The translations under genes and the position numbers were made by a program. A stretch of DNA of 33,920 nt from Trichinella spiralis (Eukaryota > Nematoda > Enoplea > Trichinellida > Trichinellidae): contig CM012954.1 of NCBI GenBank assembly GCA_000181795.3, positions 15,545,809 to 15,579,728 of the forward strand. Direction: 5' to 3'. Shown here in pieces: positions 22,583 through 32,986 of this stretch (its first letter is position 1; every line of letters begins with the position of its first letter). The notes beneath the pieces were generated by a model. It did not search any database, was not told where the DNA came from, and worked only from the letters and a program-made list of their open reading frames with translations.

Positions 22583-25500
22583 TACCTTTCAAATTTTTTA
22601 AAATTATGCTCAAAAAATAATTTACCAACATATGATGAACTTAAAAATTCAAATATCGTGTAGAAAAAAAAGCTGAATAACATAACAAATACAGTGACTC
22701 TTGTAATCGTTCACTCGACAATAGCAATCATGAAAAAAGTGCTCGCCCAGTTGAACGTTACTTTTGATCAACAATTAAATCTAACCGAATAATGAAAATA
22801 TACTAACACTGCTAACATGTAAATGAAAACAAAAAAAATGCAATTTTCGCAATACAAAACATGACAATAATTTTCATTTAAACCAATCTCTCTCTCAATC
22901 TCTACTGCGCAATCAACTGAAAGCAAACGAAAATTGATGAATAATGCTGAATAAAATTGTCTTTTTTTCTTTTTATTATTTCCAAATCAAAGGAATGAAA
23001 TAAGTAAATTTCTGGAACAAATAAAACAATGATGATGATGATGTGAACTAATCTGATTGTGATGAATTGAAAATAACGGTAAAAAAGAATTATTTTTTCA
23101 CTTCTGAGACAGAAAAAAATCAGAAAATTGGAAGGCAAAGAAAGAAAAAAGTAATCAAGGCGCCGCCCGGGCAATCAACAATTTCAGTGGATTGTGCTTT
23201 TTGATCCGTCGCACCGCTTGTTCGTGTGTAGCCATGGTCAAATCGCAGCCGTTAGCTTGGAGAATTTTGTCGTCCTTCCTCAGGCCGCATTGGTCGGCGG
23301 CACCGCCCGGCTCCACACTGGTGATGTAGATGCCCGAGTCCGGATATCCGGCCGGAGATTGAGCCGGATCTTGGTCAATGCCGCCGCCGATTCGAAATCC
23401 ACAACGGTATTGGGTCTCGCCGTCCGCGTCCACCGACTGATGCTTGACCAACTCCACCGGTATGCAAACGCAACGAAAAGCAGCGCCGGCTGGCTGGCCA
23501 AAAGCCGACGTCGTCGATTCCATTTTGAAACAAGCTTTCTGAGAAAGATGATGGGAACCTTTTGCCAAAAATACTCCTCCCAAATCAGCCAAGTCAGACG
23601 ATGACAACAACAACGACAACAATGAATAAGCGAAATTCTTTATATTCGTGTCAAGGTGTTATTACGTGTCAATGACCCATCAACAGCAAATGTGAAAGCC
23701 GACTGCACAGAAAAAGCCATAACTAATGACACTGTTCCCATTTTTGACAAAATTCCCCCAAAAAGCAATAAATGATTCACCACCACTTTTGGTTTTCCTT
23801 TCATACAACAAAAAACAACTTATCGCGTCACTTTATCAAACAACAAGCTGAAGAAACGTGCAAAAATGCGCAACCTATTCAACTTTGCAACGTACACTGT
23901 CGAATTTTCACCAAATAAAAAAACCAGTTTACAAAAATAAAAATACTGTAACTCAATTTGTGATGCTTAAGTTGTTTGATTTGTTGGAAATTTTTCAAAA
24001 TTGAAACCCACACGTACAATTGGGAAATTTTTTCGTGCAAAATTAAAATTTTAAACTGATTTTACATACCTTCATTGTGTGTTCACGTAATGATGCACTT
24101 GTATCCAGCAAGCCGGTAACTAGCGGGGGGAAGATTTTTTCGTTCACCACTTCCGGCTTCAAGTGATCAATAAAATGTTCCAACTGAAGCAAAAAGAAAT
24201 TCAAATTATACATTACTGTACTGTGTATAATGTTAACAAAACGGATAAATTAACTAACCTGCTCCAATAATCGCACTCGAGTAATTCGATCCTGCGAGGC
24301 AAACATGGCAATTACGCTGGGAATGACATGAACTTGATATTCTTCCTCTCCGAGAAGTTTTCCAATCTTAGAATAATAAAATCGTCAAATTAATTTCATT
24401 TCACATGCGCATAAATAAATGAATAAATAAATATGTATATACTTTTATAAGCGCCGGTATAGCAGAGCATCCAACGTTACTAAATTTGATCATTTCGTTG
24501 ATGCGAGACAAAATTTTGTGCACTTGTATATCTTTTGGAAATTGATCAAGAATATTACTGAGCGAATTCAACATCGCACATTGTTCATTTGAATCTTTCA
24601 GCTGAATACGATTTAAATATGACTAAATTAAAACAGATTAATATTTTCAAGCACTTACGTGGAATTCTTCTAAAAATAGCAAATTATCCACGACTGGATT
24701 TGTGAAAAAACCACCGGTAACACGATTTCTTCGAACAAAATCACCAACCGATAGCCGACTGCTAATCGCAGGATGCAATAAGAGACGAACGTCTTTTTGT
24801 ATTTCCTTTGGGATTTTGTTGGGATTTTTCAAAAGCGATGCATCACTCAATGGACCGTTGAAAACTTCCCAAACAAAACAACCATAACCGTACGCATCCA
24901 CGGTCCTTAAATTCATACAGCTCTATTGAACATTCAAAGGTGTAAAAAATTTTCAAAATGCAGTTAATACCAATTATTTTTCAAAACCACTTTTCCATCA
25001 CGAACTTCAGGTGTCGTATATTGTTTAAATTCACTAGGCTTGTGTAAAGCTTCAGGTTCATCCTCGTAAGAAATTAAATATTCAAAACCGAACAATTTCC
25101 ACTCGCCACTTTTATTCACAAATACAGAATGACAATTAATATTATTATGAACGCATTTCACATCTTGAGATAAAAATGAAACAGCATTCTAATAAAACAA
25201 GCAAATTATCATCTCTAAATTTCCAATTAAATAAATACTCACGGCAACAGAATAAAGGCCCCATGATGCAACTTCTTTGAAATTTGAAAATTCTTTCAAA
25301 TTTTTAACGTAGCTTGTAAAAGGAACCACTGCTTCAGTGACAATATAAATAAGTGAGTCTGTCTAAAAAGTAAAATTTTGACTGCAAATCGTAAATTTCG
25401 ATCAAAATAAGCAATTTTTAGTTTCTGCTTTCAAACGTATACTTATCACGTTCACTAATTTTACAAATTCAGACAATAAAATTTACATTTACACAATGGA

Positions 25501-25860
25501 ATCATCAAAATCACATCAATTTATTCTTCAATTCGTACTTGTATGGAGTCAAGGTAGAGAAGAATTGAAGGATGGCGAAGAGTTTTGATTTTTTTCAAAC
25601 ACGCAGCAGCTTTCTGAGCATGTAAATATCCAAGATCTTTAAGATTGGCACAAAATATTGACACATCTTCTTGAGTTGTCTGAAAATTCAGCAATAAATC
25701 AACGAAATGCATAATTTTGAAAATGAAAACTCACTCTAGATTTACCGCTATATAAAGAAAATACAGAAAACTGTTCCACATCAGGATATTTGTTCAACAA
25801 ATCGAAAGGGAACTCTTTTACAGGATCACGGGAAAATAAAGCAGTAAACATAGACGTCAT
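21164..25860 (-). CDS. SCYL1: SCYL1-type SCY1-like pseudokinase with HEAT repeats
   Basis: Thirteen exons join in phase: 25735-25860, 25539-25679, 25243-25362, 24971-25188, 24659-24905, 24443-24601, 24259-24366, 24070-24183, 22220-22375, 21895-22159, 21473-21825, 21340-21405, 21164-21289; 732 aa (human 808). The family is a Golgi/COPI-associated scaffold in retrograde Golgi-ER traffic. N-terminal FSRDPVKEFPFDL, then KTLRHPSILLYLDS. The catalytic loop reads VHNNINCHSVFVN where active kinases have HRD, and the DFG position reads FGFEY, so it is a pseudokinase. WEVFNGPL and GGFFTNP close the kinase fold. HEAT-like helices follow (APKLNYKNLN, KDPFPPARIAGILALSATEQFY, DPEKQVRENAF). The C-terminus is low complexity with DWNNWDDDW and DWQGWDE, ending in HYQKL; the Lys-rich end recalls the COPI-binding tail but is not a KKXX motif. 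Intron 8 (1694 nt) contains the TIP-1 gene. Four acceptors read AAG. Confidence 0.95.
22384..23154. other. SCYL1 intron 8, part 3' of the nested PDZ gene
   Basis: AT-rich intronic DNA with no ORF of note. It contains a (CA)n run at about 22553-22576 and a minus-strand AATAAA at about 22972-22977 that may serve the nested PDZ gene. Confidence 0.5.
22553..22576. repeat. (CA)n microsatellite
   Basis: About 12 AC dinucleotides inside SCYL1 intron 8. Confidence 0.95.
23155..23523 (-). CDS. TAX1BP3: TIP-1/TAX1BP3-like single-PDZ protein, nested in a SCYL1 intron
   Basis: One exon of 122 codons (human TIP-1 is 124 aa). TIP-1 is almost entirely one PDZ domain; it binds C-terminal motifs of partners such as beta-catenin, Kir2.3 and rhotekin and acts as a PDZ competitor. 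The carboxylate-binding loop reads CGFRIGGG (family LGFSIGGG), followed by IDQDPAQSP, GIYITSVEPGGAADQCGL, DKILQANG and DLTMATHEQAVRRIKKH, a close match in order and spacing. The frame stays open 33 codons upstream but without ATG; the ATG at 23523 has a TTTCTCAG acceptor 15 nt upstream, which supports this start. The gene lies wholly in SCYL1 intron 8 on the same strand. It is strikingly GC-rich (roughly 60% by eye) against an AT-rich intron and host gene. No intron is seen in the coding region. Confidence 0.93.
   Translation of the reverse strand: MESTTSAFGQPAGAAFRCVCIPVELVKHQSVDADGETQYRCGFRIGGGIDQDPAQSPAGYPDSGIYITSVEPGGAADQCGLRKDDKILQANGCDLTMATHEQAVRRIKKHNPLKLLIARAAP
23620..24069. other. 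SCYL1 intron 8, part 5' of the nested PDZ gene
   Basis: About 450 nt of AT-rich DNA between SCYL1 exon 8 and the PDZ gene. It would have to hold the PDZ gene's own promoter if that gene is not processed from the SCYL1 pre-mRNA. I see no clear TATA, CCAAT or GC box. Confidence 0.4.
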
Positions 25861-25871
25861 TATTTTATTTC

Positions 25872-25874
25872 CTG
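25872..25874 (-). promoter_or_regulatory. Splice acceptor 11 nt before the SCYL1 start
   Basis: TTAGTTTTTTGCAG ends at 25872 on the minus strand, then 11 nt, then ATG. It is a strong 3' splice site immediately before the first codon, as expected for spliced-leader addition or a 5' UTR intron. It supports the chosen start. Confidence 0.6.
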
Positions 25875-26519
25875 CAAAAAACTAATTGTGAACGGTGTAA
25901 TGATGATATAAAATAGCTCACATAAAACACATATATGTTACAGTATTTGGTGAACATTTTTTCTTTTCTAAATTATATTTATTTAAACAAAATATTCTGA
26001 ATTATTATTATTTTATTAATAAAAAATTCATAACTTATCAAATTAAAAAAATCTAACCTTAAAAACAAGGAAATCTGTTGTCAAAAATAAAAACTGTGTA
26101 AAAAAAATTTTTAATGACGTTTCACAATTAATACCCTTAACAAAAATACGACCAAGCATACTGTTGTTTTGTTAAAAAGTAAGAATAAAGTTAGTTATGG
26201 AAATATTTCACAGTTGGTATAAAACTTTTGATTTTATAAATCATTCAGCATTTAATCTAGATTAGGTAATAGATATAACATTTGAAAACTGGATATAAAT
26301 ATTTAATATTTGAAATTATGGTTCAATGGTCAGTTATCAGATACAAAATTTGTTGCTGCAACACAGTTTGAAATGGTGCTTTAAAAAATATTTCACTATT
26401 TTAAAAATTAATTCTTGAAAATTAATTCTTTAAAAAATAAATGAAATTAAAAAATGCGCTGTTATCTTTTTTATTGATCTAGGTCATTTGCACATAGGTC
26501 ACATAGAAAAAGCTTGAAC
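25875..26519. other. Intergenic DNA upstream of SCYL1
   Basis: Very AT-rich, no ORF or RNA gene seen. It probably contains SCYL1 5' sequences and the 3' flank of the small minus-strand frame at 26531. Confidence 0.4.
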
Positions 26520-26530
26520 TTTATTATACT

Positions 26531-26737
26531 TCAGAATACTGTAATGGCTTTATTGGCATACAAACAATGATAAGCGTCGTCAGTGACCGCGGAGAAAGTG
26601 TAGCGTGGTAGTGTGTTGGTTTTTCTTGGGGCAAGTTCGTGACTTGGTGCGCTTGTAGTTGCGAATTTACTTGAGCTTCTTTTCGCGTGTCTTTGTAATA
26701 TTTCTATTATTTCGTGAGTAGTATTTAGTAGTGGCAT
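26531..26737 (-). CDS. Small 68-aa open frame, hypothetical
   Basis: ATG to TGA, 68 codons, beginning MPLLNTTHEIIEIL. A minus-strand AATAAA at 26520-26525 follows only a few bases after the stop. The frame coincides with a patch of higher GC in AT-rich surroundings. No known domain, signal peptide or membrane helix is seen, and there is no splice acceptor next to the ATG, unlike the other genes here. It could be a real small gene, or the GC patch could be promoter DNA of the neighbouring divergent ISD11-MAT1 unit. I do not recognise it. Confidence 0.22.
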   Translation of the reverse strand: MPLLNTTHEIIEILQRHAKRSSSKFATTSAPSHELAPRKTNTLPRYTFSAVTDDAYHCLYANKAITVF

Positions 26738-26991
26738 TTAATTAATTTACGATTTATAGTATTCATGAATAGGCATTTTACAAAATGCCTTTAACTTTTT
26801 GCCCGAAGCAAATTATTAGTTCCATCGCGTCGTATATATATGTTGGTGAAAGTGATATTTTCAAACGCAGCTCTGTTTTGAAAATTGGTTTCGCTTGCGA
26901 ATGTAGCTTTAGCGCGTGCAAATGATTATGATGGCGTTTTGCATTGTATTGTTTACTTTAGATTCGTTTGCTGCTATTTTATTTGGAATAA
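26738..26991 (+). promoter_or_regulatory. 5' region of the ISD11-MAT1 unit
   Basis: Contains GTATATATATG around 26831, a possible TATA-type element. A TTTAG acceptor-like site at 26957-26961 is followed by 30 nt before the ISD11 ATG. No other strong motif is visible. Confidence 0.3.
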
Positions 26992-27255
26992 ATGTCCAGT
27001 GAGATCAGCCGTCTAGCGTGCTTGGCCCTGTACAAGAATCTACAACACACCGCAAAATCGATCTCCAACTATTCATACAGAGAATTTTTCATTCGACGCA
27101 TTCGTGACCATTTCCGAGCAAATATTCACGAAAGTGACCTGAACAAACGACAAGCGTTGTTCAGTGAGGGCGCACAGGCACTAGAAGGGCTGAAGAGGCA
27201 AAAAGTGCTGTGCGACCTATATCCTGCTGGGAAATTGGTCATCGAAGAACAATAA
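26992..27255 (+). CDS. LYRM4: ISD11/LYRM4, Fe-S cluster assembly factor
   Basis: Single exon, 87 aa (human 91). ISD11 is a small mitochondrial LYR-family protein that stabilises the cysteine desulfurase NFS1 with acyl-carrier protein and is needed for iron-sulfur cluster synthesis. The sequence shows the three-helix LYR layout: LALYKNLQ near residues 11-18, NYSYREFFIRRIRDHFRAN (human NYRTYAVRRIRDAFREN) and DLYPAGKLVIEE at the end (human QLYSTDKLIIE). The eponymous Leu-Tyr-Arg reads Leu-Tyr-Lys at 13-15, a conservative change. The stop codon is 6 nt before the MAT1 start, and an AATAAA overlaps it. Coding DNA is less AT-rich than the flanks and has no intron, unlike most genes here. Confidence 0.93.
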   Translation: MSSEISRLACLALYKNLQHTAKSISNYSYREFFIRRIRDHFRANIHESDLNKRQALFSEGAQALEGLKRQKVLCDLYPAGKLVIEEQ

Positions 27256-27261
27256 AACAGC
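27251..27261 (+). promoter_or_regulatory. Compressed ISD11/MAT1 junction: AATAAA, stop and AACAG
   Basis: AATAAA (27251-27256) overlaps the ISD11 stop TAA (27253-27255) and is followed by ACAG (27257-27260), one C, and the MAT1 ATG. A poly(A) hexamer directly before a potential AG acceptor and the next ATG is the arrangement seen where 3' end formation of one cistron abuts the trans-splice site of the next. There is no polypyrimidine tract, so simple dicistronic translation is also possible. Confidence 0.4.
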
Positions 27262-28218
27262 ATGGCGTCGAACGGAGATCTGCGCATGTGTCCGAAATGC
27301 AAAGCTACGGACTATAGCAATAAAAACTTTAAGCTGATGATCAGCGAATGCGGACACATGCTGTGCCAGGTGTGCGTAGATGTATTGTTTGTGCGCCATT
27401 CTGCTAGCTGTCCCGAATGCGGTCAATTGTTGAAGAGAAGCTCGTTCTGGGAAATGCTCTACGATGACCCGCTGGTGGAAAAGGAGATTTTCCACAGGAA
27501 AAAACTACAAAAAATATACAATTTGAAAGAGGACGATTTCCCAGACTTGCGCTCTTACAACGATTACTTGGAACAATTTGAAGAAATTGTCTTCAATATG
27601 GTGTACGACCGCGATTTGGAACAGACCAAGCAGATGGTTGCCGACTTCGCCAGGGCCAATGAAGATTTGATTGCCAAAAATCGCAATCGGCTGAGCAAAG
27701 ATCAGGAATGGATCGAGCGAGCCATTGATGACCAAGAGAAAATGCGCGGCAGACTGTTGGAATACAAACAACAAGAACAACATGAAGCCGGCATGAACAG
27801 TGCTGCGAAAAGGGCCGGTGCGAGGGAAATCTTGAACGAGCTGATGAATTCCGACGCACCGGCCGAGATGGTCATCATGAACAAAAAACATCAGCAGATG
27901 GTGGAAGACGTGAGGTTGGCCAAGGTGAACCAGGCGGGCGTGGTCGAATCGTCGAAGCCGTTTCAAACGTTCCAAAGCCAGGGCACTTATTCGGCTTTGA
28001 ACGTCGACGGCGTGCGATACGAATACATCGCCGAGACCCTGGTGCCGAACATCGACGTCGACTTTGCCAACAATGATCAATTGGAGAAGAGAAAGTTCTA
28101 TTTAAATGCTCGCATGCCGTCCCCGGATAAACTAGCCGGCGGATTTTCTGTAATGTTGCCTCTAGGAAGAGCTGTACAAGAAGCATTTTGCGATGTTCTT
28201 TTTAACTGTGATCTGTAG
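27262..28218 (+). CDS. MNAT1: MAT1, CDK-activating kinase assembly factor (TFIIH subunit)
   Basis: Single exon, 318 aa (human 309). MAT1 holds CDK7 and cyclin H together as the CDK-activating kinase and anchors it to TFIIH through XPD in the nucleus. The N-terminal C3HC4 RING is complete: C10, C13, C30, H32, C35, C38, C50 and C53 by count. Then come EEDFPDLRSYNDYLEQFEEIVF-like conserved residues (27532-27597), a long charged helical coiled-coil (about residues 115-200), and the C-terminal CDK7/cyclin H-activating segment ending DKLAGGFSVMLPLGRAVQEAF, matching human [20 protein letters not shown]. The start lies 6 nt past the ISD11 stop. Intronless despite its length, whereas neighbours average one intron per ~50-150 nt of coding sequence. 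Confidence 0.96.
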   Translation: MASNGDLRMCPKCKATDYSNKNFKLMISECGHMLCQVCVDVLFVRHSASCPECGQLLKRSSFWEMLYDDPLVEKEIFHRKKLQKIYNLKEDDFPDLRSYNDYLEQFEEIVFNMVYDRDLEQTKQMVADFARANEDLIAKNRNRLSKDQEWIERAIDDQEKMRGRLLEYKQQEQHEAGMNSAAKRAGAREILNELMNSDAPAEMVIMNKKHQQMVEDVRLAKVNQAGVVESSKPFQTFQSQGTYSALNVDGVRYEYIAETLVPNIDVDFANNDQLEKRKFYLNARMPSPDKLAGGFSVMLPLGRAVQEAFCDVLFNCDL

Positions 28219-28285
28219 TTGTTGTTTTATCCATTCCCATGTAAATTACAAATTATACACGTTTATATATGTATTATATGGTTTT

Positions 28286-28291
28286 TTTATT
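28286..28291 (-). terminator. Poly(A) signal candidate of the ABCB6-like gene
   Basis: Minus-strand AATAAA about 120 nt past the ABC stop codon, 68 nt from the MAT1 stop on the other strand. Confidence 0.4.
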
Positions 28292-28353
28292 GTTAAGCAA
28301 TTAAAATTTCATATATAATATATTTGTGTTTATGAAAAAAATTTACATAAATG

Positions 28354-28359
28354 AATAAA
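28354..28359 (+). terminator. Poly(A) signal candidate of MAT1
   Basis: Plus-strand AATAAA about 136 nt past the MAT1 stop. If used together with the minus-strand signal at 28286-28291, the two convergent 3' UTRs overlap. Confidence 0.4.
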
Positions 28360-28410
28360 TATACATAAATATATATACATTTTGAGTGAACAGAAGAAAG
28401 AGGTATATAG

Positions 28411-31292
28411 TTACATATTTTCGCGAAATATTTCATTCCCAATAACGTTATCGGCTATTGGTGACGGTTGCCATTCGGTCATTTGCTGTTTCCACATGTT
28501 CGAATATAGGCCATCTTTGTTCAACAATTCAGTATGACTAAAAGCAATACAAAATAAGTGTATATTTCAAGAAAGCAAAGCTTTTTGAATTCTTCTCATA
28601 CGTTCCAAATTCTTCGATGCGTCCATTGCGCATCACTAATATTTGATTAGCGTTGACAACAGTAGATAAACGGTGTGTAACAATGAGAGTAGTTTTGCCT
28701 TTGCATACTTTATCCAAAGATGCTTGAATGAGTCTCTCAGTTTCTACATCCAGTGAAGATGTAGCCTAAAATAATTAAAAAAAATATAAATTATTCGTAA
28801 TATACTAAAAAAGTTTAAAGACAAATCGATTACTTCGTCCAAAATCATAACCGATGGAACTTTGATCATTGCTCTAGCAATAGCAATCCGCTGCTTTTCA
28901 CCACCGCTCATTTTCAGTCCCCGTTCACCAACAACAGAATCATAACCTAATAGAAGGTGATTTTTTTTGAAAAAAATGATGACTTAACTGAATTCAAATT
29001 TTACAAATTACCGCTGGGAAGTTTCAGTATGAGGTCGTGAATTTCGGCCAATTTTGCCGCTTCGAAAATCTCCTCGTCCGTTGCATTCGATTTGGCAAAA
29101 GCAATGTTAAATCTACAATTTGAAAAATTCAAATAAATTTTCCATTTTTTTTCTATAAAATATTTTTCCAAATCAAATTTTCGTACTTGATTGTCTGATT
29201 GAAAAGTATCGTATCCTGCGGCACGACAGCGATGTGACTTCGCACGGAGGATGGGGTAAATTTGGCGATGTTCTGATCGTCGATCAATATTGAACCTTGC
29301 ACACAGTCGTAGAAGCGCAACACCAGACGCAACAGTGTCGTCTTGCCACTTCCAGACGGTCCCACCTGAAATTATGAGAAAATTTTTTTTTAATTTGGAA
29401 AAGAAAAAATCAACAAACAAAAATGGAAAATTCCATACCACAGCTACAGTCTGTCCGGGTGGCACGATGAAAGAAATATCTTTCAAAATTCTTCGTTCCG
29501 GCACGTAACCGAAGCTGACATTTCTAAATTCCAATTTGCCTTTGTTGACAGTCAAAATCTCATCAGAACCCTGAGCCTAGAAATGCAAAGAATTTAAATC
29601 GATTCAAATCAATTTCAACATCCCAATCACAAATTACCTCTGGCGCAATGGAAAACAACGCGAACATATTTTCCATATCAATAAATGATTGATGAATCAG
29701 TCTGAAAATTTTTTTAAATCACAAATTAAACAAACAGAAATATAAAAACAGAATTTCATTTTCTACCTGTAATATGTACCCATCCAATTCAACGGCTGGT
29801 AAAGTTGCAAGATGTAGGCAGCGTAGAGGACATAGTCGCCGGGTGTTAGATCAAATTGTTCCACAGAAATGAAATAAGCGCACAGCAAAGAGCCGGATAA
29901 CAGTCCGATGGAAATGATCACATTTTGTCCAAAACTGAGAACAATCAAAGATGCTAACGATTTGCGTTCTTCTTTCTGAAATTTACAAATTTAAATACAA
30001 CAACAACAACAACAACTTGATAAATTTTACTTGGTAACTTTCAAAAGCATGCCCGTATCGATTCGTCTCGTCTTTTTCAGCATTGCAAAATTTAATCTTC
30101 AAATTTAATAAGTCGATTTATTTATTTTCAGAAAAAAATTACATATATATTTTTTTTCAAAATACCGTCTCAAAATTCATCAAAGAATCAACAGCGACTG
30201 CTTGCAATTCATTCTCACGCTTCAACATTGCTCTTCGAAAAGCTGTCCTCCATTCGGTGATGCAAAATGTGGCAACTGAATGATGGAAAATATTCAAATT
30301 AAATTATAAATTTCTGAAACAAAAGAAAAGAATATTTAATTATACATACTAAGATAAATGGCCATTGTTGTCAATACTATCAGCCCGAAAATATAGTTGA
30401 AAGTGACACAAAAATATATGATAGCAATCATAATATCCATTATAACCGGAGCAATGTTAAATACCATATATCTGCATGTTGATTTTTTTTAAATTTGAAT
30501 AATTTTTTACAAAATCAACAAAAAGCTCACATTATTAATTGATTGACACTGTCCACACCACGATCCATAATTTCAATCACTTCCCCAATTTTTCTGTCCA
30601 TATGCCATTGATAGGATAATCTTGAATTTGTGTGAAATAAATTTAAAAATCAAAAATCAAAATCAATGCAAATAATACTTGTGCAAATGTTCATAGAGAC
30701 GTAGAGAAATCTGTCTACTGCTGTGCTGTTGCACTCCGATCCAAAAGTAATTTCTGATATTGTTCAATAAACCATTCGATGCACTGCCACCTTGGCAGAA
30801 CATCAACAATACATAAATGATAATAAGATCTGATCGAAAAGCAATAGTTCCATTATCGTAGTTCAACGAGTCGACTAAGCAAAACAAAAAAATTAATTAA
30901 TTAATTAATAATGCTACTTGAAAATCAAAATAATTTACCGATGTGTTTGTGGTATATAGGAGCGAATAGATTCACTACACGGCCTAATACCAAGAGAAGG
31001 AAAGAGAAGACGAATGCAAATTGCAAGTACAAATTTTCACTTGGCCAAATGAATGGAATGAGAAATCGCACTTTGTGCCACATGTGGCGTACAGTGAATC
31101 CAAGGTGCTTCTTGAATATTTCAAAAATTAATAAACCACAAATGAATAATTAATGTTTAATTTTTGAAATCAACTACTATTCCATATTCAGAAATAATTG
31201 CATGCTAATTCATATATTTAAAAATCAAAACTGCTTACTTCTTCATCGTGTGTTTTAGCTTCATTGTTTTTGAAAAGCTCTTTAAAAAACAT
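28411..31292 (-). CDS. ABCB6: ABCB6/HMT-1-type ABC half transporter, without TMD0
   Basis: Fifteen exons join in phase to 634 aa: 31239-31292, 30939-31110, 30679-30874, 30531-30620, 30350-30471, 30166-30275, 30031-30096, 29767-29975, 29638-29701, 29439-29576, 29187-29365, 29012-29112, 28834-28946, 28602-28765, 28411-28537. The family moves porphyrins or phytochelatin/glutathione-bound metals across mitochondrial, lysosomal or vacuolar membranes. One membrane domain (hydrophobic segments near residues 48-70, 90-105, 180-215, 285-330) has family landmarks [56 protein letters not shown] and [15 protein letters not shown]. The nucleotide-binding domain is complete: Walker A GPSGSGKT (409-416), Q-loop VVPQDT, signature MSGGEKQR (about 513), Walker B VMILDE (E538), H-loop H569. 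The ATG gives only about 45 residues before the first core helix, so the ~200-residue TMD0 of human ABCB6 is missing from this model. Three acceptors read AAG. Confidence 0.93.
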
Positions 31293-31549
31293 AGCTCATT
31301 GACAACTGCCGCATACAGACTTAAAAAGCCTTAAATGACTAGTTTATTGTTTATTTCATTATTGTTTCAATGAAAAATTGAGACAAATCTTTAAAGTGAA
31401 AATAAAAATTACTTTTAAAGTTTAAAGTTTAAAACGTATTTTAAACTTAGTCGTCAGTTTCACCCTACGACGTTGTGTTGTATAAATCTTTCACACTGAA
31501 AAAATAATAATTAAAATACTACTAAAAATTAAATATGATAATTTACATG

Positions 31550-31555
31550 TTTATT
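31550..31555 (-). terminator. Likely poly(A) signal of NKAP
   Basis: Minus-strand AATAAA about 27 nt after the NKAP stop codon, about 260 nt before the ABC start codon on the same strand. Confidence 0.5.
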
Positions 31556-31581
31556 TGATATAAAATACAAAAAGTGCAAAG

Positions 31582-32986
<1,405 letters not shown>

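Noticed and set aside
23194-23604. Plus-strand 136-codon frame opposite the PDZ gene
   Set aside because: Antisense shadow produced by high GC at third positions of the TIP-1 gene; no family resemblance.
23524-23622. Upstream extension of the TIP-1 frame by 33 codons
   Set aside because: No ATG in the extension, and a splice acceptor at 23539-23541 lies between it and the family-matching start at 23523.
27505-28186. Minus-strand frames of up to 191 codons opposite MAT1
   Set aside because: Antisense shadow of a well-matched MAT1 coding sequence.
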